Of a DNA stretch of 10,457 nt, positions 1 through 6,799 are shown piece after piece; position 1 is the stretch's first letter, and every line of letters starts with the position of its first letter. The stretch comes from Actinomycetota bacterium. GTDB lineage: Bacteria > Actinomycetota > Humimicrobiia > Humimicrobiales > Humimicrobiaceae. The translations under genes and the position numbers were made by a program. The stretch is from contig JAHIPJ010000010.1 of NCBI GenBank assembly GCA_018894445.1, forward strand, positions 1 through 10,457. The letters are read 5' to 3'. Below the pieces are notes generated by a model, which saw only the letters and a list, made by a program, of their open reading frames with translations, did not search any database and was not told the origin of the DNA.

Positions 1-171
1 AGCAGCTCCTTTTTGCTTAAAAATTGCAAAACGAGTTCCTGAATCTGAATAACCCCAACTTGGAGTTTCAATCTTTAATGCCTTTAACTTTTTCTCAATT
101 TTACTTACATTAACTCCCTTTTCTTCTAAAGAGGACTTTAATATTTTATAACTTGTTTTATAATCTCTCAT
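1..171 (-). CDS. L-rhamnose isomerase-type sugar isomerase (RhaI family), N-terminal part only
   Basis: The first 57 codons of a gene that runs off the left edge. The visible peptide starts MRDYKTSY and contains KIETPSWGY followed by SGTRF and FKQKGAA (residues 33-57). This Ile-Glu-Thr-Pro-Ser-Trp-Gly block followed by Ser-Gly-Thr-Arg-Phe is characteristic of the N-terminus of the TIM-barrel, metal-dependent L-rhamnose isomerases of RhaI type (Pseudomonas stutzeri/Thermotoga-like). Enzymes of this family interconvert L-rhamnose and L-rhamnulose, and several accept other aldoses and ketoses such as L-mannose or D-allose. The metal ligands lie outside the window, so substrate and integrity cannot be judged. 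It is the last visible gene of the transporter operon, 60 bases after the ribokinase. The ATG at 171 fits the family start, but its GGAGG lies 25 bases away with a small hairpin between (see separate entry). Family call is good; substrate is unknown. Confidence 0.82.
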   Translation of the reverse strand, partial: MRDYKTSYKILKSSLEEKGVNVSKIEKKLKALKIETPSWGYSDSGTRFAIFKQKGAA

Positions 172-203
172 TTTAATTAGGATAAATAACCCTATTCCTC
201 CTT
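172..203 (-). promoter_or_regulatory. Ribosome binding site with a hairpin in its spacer
   Basis: The only good Shine-Dalgarno before the isomerase ATG is AAAGGAGG, with GGAGG at 197-201, 25 bases upstream instead of the usual 6 to 9. The mRNA between them contains TAGGGTTATTTATCCTA (178-194), whose ends form a 6-bp stem (TAGGGT with ATCCTA, one G-U pair) around a TATTT loop. If the hairpin folds, only AA plus ATTAAA, eight bases, separate GGAGG from ATG. The pairing is directly visible; its role is inference. The reading frame is also open upstream through GGAGGA, but no ATG, GTG or TTG occurs in that stretch. Confidence 0.5.
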
Positions 204-231
204 TCTTTAGAATATATCTTTGTTTTCTATT

Positions 232-1170
232 TTATTGTGAATGATTTTTTAGAAACTCCTCCACTTCTTCGCGATAGGGCATAGCAGGAGCAGTACCAAT
301 TTTGGTTACGTTGAGACTAGCGACAGCATTAGCAAAATAAGTCGCTTCCACCAAGCTCTTTCCTTCTGAAAGAGCAATAGCTAAGCCGCCATTAAAAGCA
401 TCTCCTGCTCCTGTAGAATCCACAATCTTTACTTCTTCGAAAGTAGGTACATGAGTAGTTTCTTTAGAATTTACTACTAAAGCTCCTTCTTTACCTAGGG
501 TAACAACAACATCTTTTACTCCAGCAGATATAATTTCCTTGGCAGCTTTTTCAGCTTCTTCAACTGTATTAACATTTCGATTAGTAATTAGTTCCAACTC
601 ACTTCTATTGGGAGTAATTAAAGATACTTTCTTTAAAATATTTTTCTCCAACTTCTTCCCCGGGGCAGGATTAAGAATGGAAATAGTATTATTAGATTTA
701 TAAACTAGTTTTATAACATATTCTACAATTTCCACCGGAATTTCTAACTGCAGCAGCACTACATCTGCACTCACAATGATATCTCTTGCCCTTTCTACTA
801 ATGGAATATCTATTTCCATATTAGACCCAGGAGCTACCACTATCATATTTTCAGCAGTTTTATCATCTACTAAAATAAAAGCCATGCCCGTGTGCTGAGT
901 TTTGCTTACCTTAAGATAGTCAATGTTAATCTTCTCTTTTATAAAATTGTTTCTGGCAATCTCTCCAAAATAATCTTCTCCTACACAACCTATAAAACAA
1001 ACTTCGGCACCTAATCTTGCTGCTGCTACAGCCTGGTTAGAGCCTTTTCCTCCTGGCCCCAATTTAAATGGTCCACCTAAAACGGTCTCTCCATGTTTTG
1101 GAAGCCAGGGAGTCTTGGACATCAAATCTGTATTATAACTTCCTACAATTACAATCTTACTTTTTTCCAA
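232..1170 (-). CDS. rbsK: Ribokinase (PfkB family sugar kinase)
   Basis: An ATP-dependent cytoplasmic sugar kinase, 312 residues from the chosen start, near the usual ribokinase length. The N-terminal GSYNTDL (residues 10-16) matches the GSxNxD substrate-binding segment. LGPGGKGSNQA (37-47) is PfkB signature 1. LLQLEIP carries the conserved sugar-site glutamate and TPNRSELE follows mid-protein. DSTGAGDAFNGG (251-262) is signature 2, with the catalytic Asp near residue 257. Start choice: an in-frame TTG at 1185 abuts the upstream stop, but GGAGGT lies just after it (1183-1178) and precedes a second TTG at 1170 by eight bases, so 1170 is preferred. It follows the MalG-like permease gene by 15 bases in the same operon. 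Canonical activity is D-ribose to ribose 5-phosphate; next to a sugar isomerase the real substrate may be another pentose, hexose or ketose, because PfkB specificity varies. Confidence 0.93.
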   Translation of the reverse strand: MEKSKIVIVGSYNTDLMSKTPWLPKHGETVLGGPFKLGPGGKGSNQAVAAARLGAEVCFIGCVGEDYFGEIARNNFIKEKINIDYLKVSKTQHTGMAFILVDDKTAENMIVVAPGSNMEIDIPLVERARDIIVSADVVLLQLEIPVEIVEYVIKLVYKSNNTISILNPAPGKKLEKNILKKVSLITPNRSELELITNRNVNTVEEAEKAAKEIISAGVKDVVVTLGKEGALVVNSKETTHVPTFEEVKIVDSTGAGDAFNGGLAIALSEGKSLVEATYFANAVASLNVTKIGTAPAMPYREEVEEFLKNHSQ

Positions 1171-1185
1171 AGTAATTACCTCCAA

Positions 1186-2049
1186 CTATCCTTTTACCGC
1201 TCCAAAGGTTAAGCCCCTTACTAAATATTTCTGGAAAAATACAACCAGAAGCACTCCAGGAATAATAGCAACTAAAGATAGGGCTGATAATTCTCCCCAT
1301 TGAATTCCATGACCACCAATTAACTCAGAAAGAACCACCGGGAGAGTTCTTACATTAGATCTGGTAAACATAAGGGCAAAAAGAAATTCATTCCAAGCAA
1401 AGACAAATACAAATAATGCTGATACCACTACTCCAGGAATTATTAAGGGAAAAGTTACCTTCCAGAAAGCCCTAAAACGAGAATAGCCATCTACTAAAGC
1501 CGCAGATTCGATCTCCTCGGGTAGGTCTTCAATAAATCCTTTAATAAGCCATATAGCAAAAGGTAGGTTAATTAAGAAATAAGACCATATCAAGGCAATA
1601 TAACTATCCACTATTCTCAAATATTTAAAAATAATAAACAATGGCAGTACTGCAATTATAGGGGGCAAAAATAGAAGAGAAAGAACAAAGAAGGATAAAT
1701 TCTGTCCTCCGCATTTAAATCTTCCCATTCCATAGCCAGTAAAAAGAGCAAGGATTATTACTAATAGAGTGCCTATACAAGCCACAATCAGGCTATCTGT
1801 TACTCCTTTAGAGCCTCCTAAGGTAAGAGCACGTGTGAAGTTATCAAATTTAAATTGATTAGCTAAAAAAATAGGAGGATAATGAAAGAATTCTCCTTTT
1901 TGTTTAAAAGCCCCAATAAAAATCCAGTAGATGGGAAAGGCAAAAAGAACAACAAAAAAGGTAAGTAATAAATTTTGAAGCAAATTATTTATCTTTCTTT
2001 TTCTTTCTTTTTTCCTAAACTCTTGGTATTTTTTATCATTTCTATTCAT
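1186..2049 (-). CDS. Sugar ABC transporter permease, MalG-like (CUT1 type)
   Basis: An inner-membrane subunit of 287 residues, typical for MalG-type permeases. A strongly basic cytoplasmic N-terminus (residues 1-21, rich in Lys/Arg) precedes about six membrane segments: roughly 25-47, 83-106, 117-142, 148-171, 202-228 and 255-275. The loop that docks to the ATPase is the EAA motif, here EEIESAALVDG with a conserved Pro at 201 (residues 178-201). The C-terminus ends RGLTFGAVKG, close to the family's usual tail. ATG at 2049 is one base past the TAA of the MalF-like gene; its Shine-Dalgarno (AAGGAGGAG) lies inside that gene's last codons, so the two are probably translationally coupled and made in equal amounts. 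It would pair with the MalF-like protein to form the channel. Substrate cannot be read from the sequence. Confidence 0.95.
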   Translation of the reverse strand: MNRNDKKYQEFRKKERKRKINNLLQNLLLTFFVVLFAFPIYWIFIGAFKQKGEFFHYPPIFLANQFKFDNFTRALTLGGSKGVTDSLIVACIGTLLVIILALFTGYGMGRFKCGGQNLSFFVLSLLFLPPIIAVLPLFIIFKYLRIVDSYIALIWSYFLINLPFAIWLIKGFIEDLPEEIESAALVDGYSRFRAFWKVTFPLIIPGVVVSALFVFVFAWNEFLFALMFTRSNVRTLPVVLSELIGGHGIQWGELSALSLVAIIPGVLLVVFFQKYLVRGLTFGAVKG

Positions 2050-2050
2050 T

Positions 2051-2944
2051 TTAAGCTCTCCTCCTTCTCATAATTTTTCTCACAAAGATCATAGCTATAA
2101 TAGTCATTATTATTAATTGAACTATACCTAAGGCAGAGGTATAACCAACCCTCCAATATTTAACCCAACTCACATAAGTATATAAACTAAGTGTTTCTGT
2201 AGCAATACCTGGTCCTCCTCCGGTAAGAATGTAAACAGGGTCAAATATTTTAAAAATCCAAATAGTTCTAAAAAGTACCACTAAAACGAACATAGGACGA
2301 AGAAGAGGTAAAGTAACCCGTCTGAAAGTTTGCCAGCCTGTAGCACCATCTACATCAGCAGCTTCATACACCTGGCGAGGTATAGATTGCAGTCCCGCAA
2401 GCAGAATTAGAGTGACAAAGGGAGTCCATTGCCAGGTATCAACTAAAAAAATTGAAAATAGAGCTAATTTGGGGTCAGCAATCCAAGATGACCCCGCTCC
2501 TCCTAAAAGCCGAATTATGTAATTTAAAGGGCCAAAATGTTCATGATATATAATTCTCCAATTAAATCCCAAAACTACTGGAGTAACCATTATTGGCAAA
2601 GCTATAATAGTAATTGCAAGCTTTTTTAGTCTAAAATTCCTGTTAAGAAGAAAGGCAATGATTAAACCCAAAATAGATTGGGTAATTATTCCTGCTATCA
2701 TCAATACTGAAGTATTTTTAAAAGCATTCCAAAATCTTAAGTCTTTAAAAACTAATCCGAAATTATAGAACCAGGCAAATCTCGGAGGAGCAGGAACTGT
2801 AAGATTCCAATCAAAGAAACTTGCATAGAGCAAAAAAGCAAAAGGACCTACTACGGTAATAATAAGAATAAAAACTGAAGGAAAAGTTATTAATTTGGCG
2901 AATTTATTTTTGCCTATTAAAACATTTGTTGATATTTCTTTCAT
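2051..2944 (-). CDS. Sugar ABC transporter permease, MalF-like (CUT1 type)
   Basis: An inner-membrane subunit of 297 residues, the common short MalF form without the large periplasmic insertion of E. coli MalF. About six membrane segments are visible: near 18-45, 78-100, 108-131, 160-184, 212-238 and 271-289. The EAA loop reads YEAADVDGATGW then TLP (residues 193-213), with Glu194, Gly200 and Pro213 as expected. ILTGGGPG (239-246) is another typical MalF-type segment. The tail is MRRRRA, whose codons also supply the ribosome binding site of the following MalG-like gene. ATG at 2944 is preceded by GAGGGATTAAG, an acceptable but weaker Shine-Dalgarno than its neighbours. It lies 97 bases after the solute-binding protein gene, separated by a strong stem-loop, which would favour more binding protein than permease. 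Confidence 0.95.
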   Translation of the reverse strand: MKEISTNVLIGKNKFAKLITFPSVFILIITVVGPFAFLLYASFFDWNLTVPAPPRFAWFYNFGLVFKDLRFWNAFKNTSVLMIAGIITQSILGLIIAFLLNRNFRLKKLAITIIALPIMVTPVVLGFNWRIIYHEHFGPLNYIIRLLGGAGSSWIADPKLALFSIFLVDTWQWTPFVTLILLAGLQSIPRQVYEAADVDGATGWQTFRRVTLPLLRPMFVLVVLFRTIWIFKIFDPVYILTGGGPGIATETLSLYTYVSWVKYWRVGYTSALGIVQLIIMTIIAMIFVRKIMRRRRA

Positions 2945-2983
2945 CTTAATCCCTCTTTCTCACTTTAAATTTAATAGGTGAAT

Positions 2984-3011
2984 AGGGGAGCGAGAATAAT
3001 CCCGCTCCCCT
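2984..3011 (-). promoter_or_regulatory. Strong intercistronic stem-loop after the solute-binding protein gene
   Basis: The transcript reads AGGGGAGCGGGA, TTAT, TCTCGCTCCCCT. This is a 12-bp stem with one G-U pair and a four-base loop. Its GC-rich outer part stands out in this AT-rich DNA. It is followed by ATTCACC rather than a U-run, so it does not look like a simple intrinsic terminator on either strand. It lies 31 bases after the binding-protein stop and 40 bases before the permease start. By analogy with malE-malF type spacers (inference) it could protect the 3' end of the binding-protein mRNA or partly block read-through, giving excess binding protein over membrane subunits. Confidence 0.75.
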
Positions 3012-3041
3012 TAGAATATAAAACAATTCAAGTTTTAATTC

Positions 3042-4475
3042 CTAATCAATTAACCCAACCTCTTTCCAGCTCTGTAGAAGTTCTCCATAAATTCTTGTCT
3101 GATTAGCTCTTCCTAACCTATCAGTTATACTATCCCATTCTTTAGCTACAGCATCGAGAGCTTCTTTTGGTGATAACTCTTTTGTATAAGCCTTCCCCAG
3201 ATGAAGTTCTAATATATCAATATATTCCGCAGAACCAGGAAGATTTAAGTCAGGGAAACCATAAGTTAGATTGTTATCAATAGCTGCCAAATACTCTGCT
3301 GCCTCTTTTTCGGGTGCAAATCCTGAAAAAGCTTTAGGATTGTTGAAGTGAGACTTTCTGTATGGATCAAGACCAGTTTCTGTAGTAGAAACATTAGCTA
3401 AGGAAAAATCATCAGAAAGAAGCTTAGCAACATAGAATGCTGCTTCTGGATTCTTACTTGCATTTGCGACAGCTAAAATCCTTCCGCAAGGCATAGGGGC
3501 ACGATATACTAATTTTCCATCTTTCATAACTCCTGGAACATGGGTGACACCAACATTGCCTACGATTTTTGATTGAGCAGGATCATTACCTTTCTTCCAG
3601 ATACAGGGCCATTGTAAGCACATTGCTGTTCTTCCTAATACTAAAGCATCCTTTAATTCATCATACCCATAAGCAAAAACATCTGGTGGACAATAAGGAA
3701 GGACATCTATTAGTCTTTGAAGAGCAGTAACTCCTCCTTCAGAATTTATCATTGGATTCATATCTTTATCAAAATATGTCCCTCCTCGGCTGGCAAATTC
3801 TGCTAACCACCAGGCAAAGGCAAAACTACCTCTCTGGGCTAAGAAGGAATAACCGTAAAAATCTGAAACTAATTTCTGTCCAGCTAATGTTTCCCCACTC
3901 TTTCTGGTGAAAAATTTTGCTACATCTAACAATTCATCCCAGGTCACTGGAGGAACAAGCTCTTTGTTATATGTTTTTTTGAAATTGCTTTTTTCTGTAG
4001 CATCATTGAATAAATCTTTACGGAAATAGAGACTTAAGACATCACCATCATAAGGAAGAGTATATAGTTTACCAGCATAGTAGTCATACAGTTTCAAGAA
4101 ACCTGCTGCAATATCATCAAGATGAGGATCATATTTTTCCGCATATTCATCTAAAGGTTTAAGATAACCCATCCCCGCAAACTCACCCAAATATAGAGGA
4201 AAGAATACGATTACATCATAAGCTCCTGTACCGGCAACAAACTCGCTTTTTAGCTTTTCATAGACATTGCCAAAAGGCGCAGTAACTAATTTTACATTAA
4301 TTCCTGCCTTTTTAAATTCATCAGCATACCATTCAAAGGGAAGGGCATTGTGACCTGCATCACAAAAAGCAGTAATTGTTACATCATTAAATTTTGTTTG
4401 TCCTTGAACCAACATAGAGCAAGAAAAAATTAGCAACAATGAAGTAATTAATATTAACAAATATACCTTTCTCAT
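3042..4475 (-). CDS. Extracellular sugar-binding protein of an ABC transporter (family 1)
   Basis: A secreted substrate-capture protein of 477 residues, within the range of family 1 (MalE-like) binding proteins. The N-terminus MRKVY plus a hydrophobic stretch (residues 5-19) is a signal peptide. Cleavage may follow Gly25 (VQG then QTKF); alternatively Cys19 in IFSC could be lipidated, although Phe at -2 is unusual for a lipobox. The mature part has family-typical blocks: YDVIVFFPLYLGEFAGMGYL followed by KPLDEY (about 86-111), KLYTLPYDGDVLSLYFRKDLF (about 136-156), PPVTWDELLDVAKFF (about 175-189) and GRTAMCLQWP (about 281-290). The many Trp, Tyr and Phe residues fit sugar stacking. It follows the two ATPase genes and precedes the permeases. 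Start ATG 4475 has a very strong AAGGAGGTT seven bases away. Substrate is unknown; a mono- or small oligosaccharide or polyol is plausible. Confidence 0.94.
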   Translation of the reverse strand: MRKVYLLILITSLLLIFSCSMLVQGQTKFNDVTITAFCDAGHNALPFEWYADEFKKAGINVKLVTAPFGNVYEKLKSEFVAGTGAYDVIVFFPLYLGEFAGMGYLKPLDEYAEKYDPHLDDIAAGFLKLYDYYAGKLYTLPYDGDVLSLYFRKDLFNDATEKSNFKKTYNKELVPPVTWDELLDVAKFFTRKSGETLAGQKLVSDFYGYSFLAQRGSFAFAWWLAEFASRGGTYFDKDMNPMINSEGGVTALQRLIDVLPYCPPDVFAYGYDELKDALVLGRTAMCLQWPCIWKKGNDPAQSKIVGNVGVTHVPGVMKDGKLVYRAPMPCGRILAVANASKNPEAAFYVAKLLSDDFSLANVSTTETGLDPYRKSHFNNPKAFSGFAPEKEAAEYLAAIDNNLTYGFPDLNLPGSAEYIDILELHLGKAYTKELSPKEALDAVAKEWDSITDRLGRANQTRIYGELLQSWKEVGLID

Positions 4476-4530
4476 TATTAAACCTCCTTAAAAAATAGTT
4501 AGACTTTTTTAAAAAAAATTAAAAACTTTA

Positions 4531-4542
4531 TCACCTCCTTTT
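4531..4542 (-). promoter_or_regulatory. Orphan near-perfect Shine-Dalgarno in the leader of the binding-protein gene
   Basis: Just after the ATPase stop the transcript reads AAAGGAGGTGATA, nearly the full complement of a typical 16S rRNA 3' end. No ATG, GTG or TTG lies 5 to 12 bases downstream of GGAGG (AAAGTTTTTAATTT follows). The binding-protein gene has its own AAGGAGG much closer to its ATG. This extra site, about 56 bases upstream of that ATG, could be a ribosome standby or mRNA-stabilising site, like the STAB-SD elements of Bacillus leaders, or a relic of a lost gene. The role is inference. Confidence 0.5.
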
Positions 4543-4547
4543 ACTTT

Positions 4548-5675
4548 TTACTTTGTGGATTTAGGTAACTTCGGTTTAATTCTTTCTCCGGTAGTAGGAT
4601 CAAATAAAAGAATTTTTTCTAAATTAAAGGTAATATTAATTTTTTCCCCTAATTTAAAAGAATAACCAGGATCTAGTTCTATTTTAATTAAATTTTCTCC
4701 AATTTGTACAGTTAATATACCAGATTCACCAATATCTTCGAAGACATATACTTCACCACTAATAAATTGATCTTCTGCAGATTCAGAAATATAAATATAA
4801 ATTGGTCTGATTCCTAGTATTATTTCTGTTCCATTTCCTTTGTAAAATTTACCTATTGAATTTTTATAGCTTTCAGGAATTTTCACCTTCTGATTATACA
4901 ATTTAGCCACATACTCTTCCTCTTCTTTGACTAAATCAACTTTTATAAAATTCATTGGTGGTTCACCAACAAAATCTGCCACAAAAAGATTCTCAGGGTA
5001 CTCATATACTTCTTCCGGTGTTCCAATTTGTTGCAAAACTCCTAAATTTAAAATAGCTATTTTGTCAGCTAAAGCTAAGGCCTCCAGTTGGTCATGAGTT
5101 ACAAAAAGCATAGTAAGGTTCTGAGTTTTTTGGATTCTTTTTATCTGTACTCTAAATTCCGTTCTTTGTTGGGTATCTAAATGAGAAAGTGGTTCATCTA
5201 AAAGGTAAAGAGAGGCGGGTCGTATTAATGCACGGGCTAAAGATGTCCGCTGTTGATGTCCTCCACTTACTTCAGACGGAAGCTTATCTAAAGCAGGTGT
5301 AAGATCAACCATATCGGCTATTCTCTTAACTTCTTTTCTAACTTCTTTATCTTTCAAACCTCTGATGCGAAGAGGAAAAGCGATATTTTCAAAAAGACTA
5401 AGATGAGGATATAAAGCATAAGTTTCAAAAGCTAAAGCAATATTTCTTTCTTTTGCAGATAACCAATTTATAATTTCTCCATCAAGATAAATTTCTCCTT
5501 TAGTTATATCCTCTATGCCGGCAATCATCCTAAGAGTGGACGATTTACCACAACCCGAAGGGCCTAATATTGCTAAAAGCTCACCTTCTTTTTGAGATAA
5601 GCTTAAATCTATAACCGCCTTTACGCTTCCCTGTACGTAATCTTTGTAGACACTTTTTAGTTCTAATTTTTCCAC
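4548..5675 (-). CDS. Sugar ABC transporter ATPase, MalK/UgpC type (second of a tandem pair)
   Basis: A cytoplasmic ATPase of 375 residues with an N-terminal nucleotide-binding domain (1 to about 235) and a C-terminal TOBE-type regulatory domain introduced by FVADFVGEPPMN (231-242). Walker A is GPSGCGKSS (38-46), Walker B LYLLDEP with catalytic Glu161, D-loop SHLD and switch His194 in VTHD. Two positions are odd: the Q-loop reads AFETYALYPH, with Glu84 in place of the usual Gln, and the signature motif is VSGGH (136-140) rather than LSGGQ. The start is GTG at 5675, seven bases after GGAGG in TAGGAGGCAAAGTT, whose TAG is the stop of the preceding ATPase. The nearby sister ATPase suggests a heterodimer driving the MalF/MalG-like pair, as in the GlpS/GlpT glycerol transporter layout; two alternative homodimers are possible. 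Confidence 0.95.
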   Translation of the reverse strand: MEKLELKSVYKDYVQGSVKAVIDLSLSQKEGELLAILGPSGCGKSSTLRMIAGIEDITKGEIYLDGEIINWLSAKERNIALAFETYALYPHLSLFENIAFPLRIRGLKDKEVRKEVKRIADMVDLTPALDKLPSEVSGGHQQRTSLARALIRPASLYLLDEPLSHLDTQQRTEFRVQIKRIQKTQNLTMLFVTHDQLEALALADKIAILNLGVLQQIGTPEEVYEYPENLFVADFVGEPPMNFIKVDLVKEEEEYVAKLYNQKVKIPESYKNSIGKFYKGNGTEIILGIRPIYIYISESAEDQFISGEVYVFEDIGESGILTVQIGENLIKIELDPGYSFKLGEKINITFNLEKILLFDPTTGERIKPKLPKSTK

Positions 5676-5691
5676 AACTTTGCCTCCTAGA
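5676..5691 (-). promoter_or_regulatory. Ribosome binding site overlapping a stop codon; fixes a GTG start
   Basis: The mRNA reads TTTTAG-GAGGCAAAGTT-GTG in this junction (interrupted here by hyphens). The TAG that ends the first ATPase provides the AG of the Shine-Dalgarno for the second, and the start is GTG. Nearly the same TAGGAGGCAA core precedes the first ATPase (around 6786-6796) and the AllA-like gene (around 7301-7312), so three consecutive genes share one initiation cassette. Confidence 0.8.
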
Positions 5692-6784
5692 AAATTCTAT
5701 TTCCCGAAATAGCATCAAAGAAATCAAGTTTCTCCTCTTCAAAATCTATAGATATCTTATCTCCCATAGATACTTTAAAGGATTTATCTTCTCTGATTTT
5801 AACAATAGTATCGTCAAGCTTAATTGAAATTATATTATAATGCCCTATAATTTCATCCATATACACTTCTATGTTGAGAATTTTCGCGTTTTCCTTTTGT
5901 TTTAAATAACAATGTAAATCAAAAGGTCTTATTCCAAAAATAATTTTCTCTTGATTAATTTTAGATAAAAGTTCATCAGCCAAAGAATTCGATAAAGGTA
6001 TAAATACATTGCCTACCTGGAAAAAATATTGTCCGTCTTTCGCTTTTAAATTTCCTTCAACTAGATTCATCGGAGGGTCTCCAACTAAATTTGCCACAAA
6101 GGTATTCGCTGGTTTATTGAAAATTTCTTTCGGAGTGCCAATCTGTTGAGTAACTCCCTTATTTAGAATAAGAACTTTATCACCCAAAGAAAGTGCTTCT
6201 CTAAAATCGTGAGTTACGTACAGTATGTTCATTTTATGTATTTGTTGGAGCCTCTTTAATTCTCCTCGCATTTGATACCTTAATTTTGCATCTAAATGAG
6301 CTATTGGTTCATCCATTAAATATTCATTTGCTCTTTTTACCAATGATCTGGCTAAAACTGTCCTCTGCTTCTGACCTCCACTGATCATAGAAGGAAGTCT
6401 GGAAAGGAGTTCTTCAATTTGCAAAAGACGAGCAATCTCTCTTACTTTTTTGTCAATTTCATCTTTGGACAGATGTATAGCCTCTAATGGTGAACTAATA
6501 TTTTTATAAACAGTTAAATGTGGGTAAAGTGCATAATCTTCAAAGACCATAGACACATTTCTATCTTTGGGTTCCAGATTATTTACTAACTTGTTTTTGA
6601 GAAATATTTTCCCCTTTGTAATTTCTTCTAATCCGCTGATCATCTTTAGCGTGGTGGTTTTCCCTGCTCCTGAAGGACCAAGGATAACGAATAATTCTTC
6701 TTCTTCACAGGAAAAGTTTAAATTTTTAATAGCTTCGTTTTTTCCATAGTTTTTATAGACATTTTCTAATCTTAAAACTTCCAT
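5687..6784 (-). CDS. Sugar ABC transporter ATPase, MalK/UgpC type (first of a tandem pair)
   Basis: A cytoplasmic ATPase of 365 residues with nucleotide-binding domain (1 to about 233) followed by FVANLVGDPPMN (229-240) and a TOBE-type C-terminal domain. Walker A is GPSGAGKTT (36-44), the signature ISGGQ (134-138), Walker B YLMDEP with Glu159, D-loop AHLD and switch His192 in VTHD. The Q-loop reads VFEDYALYPH with Glu82 where Gln is normal, the same change as in the sister protein. The signature is close to consensus, unlike the sister's VSGGH, so a heterodimer would be asymmetric. ATG 6784 follows TAGGAGGCAAGA. It lies 15 bases after the AllA-like gene and 11 bases before the second ATPase. 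The two proteins are clearly paralogous but well diverged in sequence, so this is an old or functionally split duplication rather than a recent copy. Confidence 0.95.
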   Translation of the reverse strand: MEVLRLENVYKNYGKNEAIKNLNFSCEEEELFVILGPSGAGKTTTLKMISGLEEITKGKIFLKNKLVNNLEPKDRNVSMVFEDYALYPHLTVYKNISSPLEAIHLSKDEIDKKVREIARLLQIEELLSRLPSMISGGQKQRTVLARSLVKRANEYLMDEPIAHLDAKLRYQMRGELKRLQQIHKMNILYVTHDFREALSLGDKVLILNKGVTQQIGTPKEIFNKPANTFVANLVGDPPMNLVEGNLKAKDGQYFFQVGNVFIPLSNSLADELLSKINQEKIIFGIRPFDLHCYLKQKENAKILNIEVYMDEIIGHYNIISIKLDDTIVKIREDKSFKVSMGDKISIDFEEEKLDFFDAISGNRIF

Positions 6785-6799
6785 TCTTGCCTCCTAAAA

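Noticed and set aside
1171..1185. Ribokinase start at the upstream TTG (1185), giving five extra residues
   Set aside because: The GGAGGT Shine-Dalgarno lies within those five codons and is ideally placed for the TTG at 1170.
4501..4530. A/T-tract stretch as an intrinsic terminator before the binding-protein gene
   Set aside because: No stem of useful length with a GC closing part and a following U-run can be drawn; homopolymer runs are expected at this base composition.
6567..6749. Open frame of 60 codons on the plus strand
   Set aside because: It is antisense to the Walker A region of a clear ABC ATPase, has no ribosome binding site context and resembles no protein.
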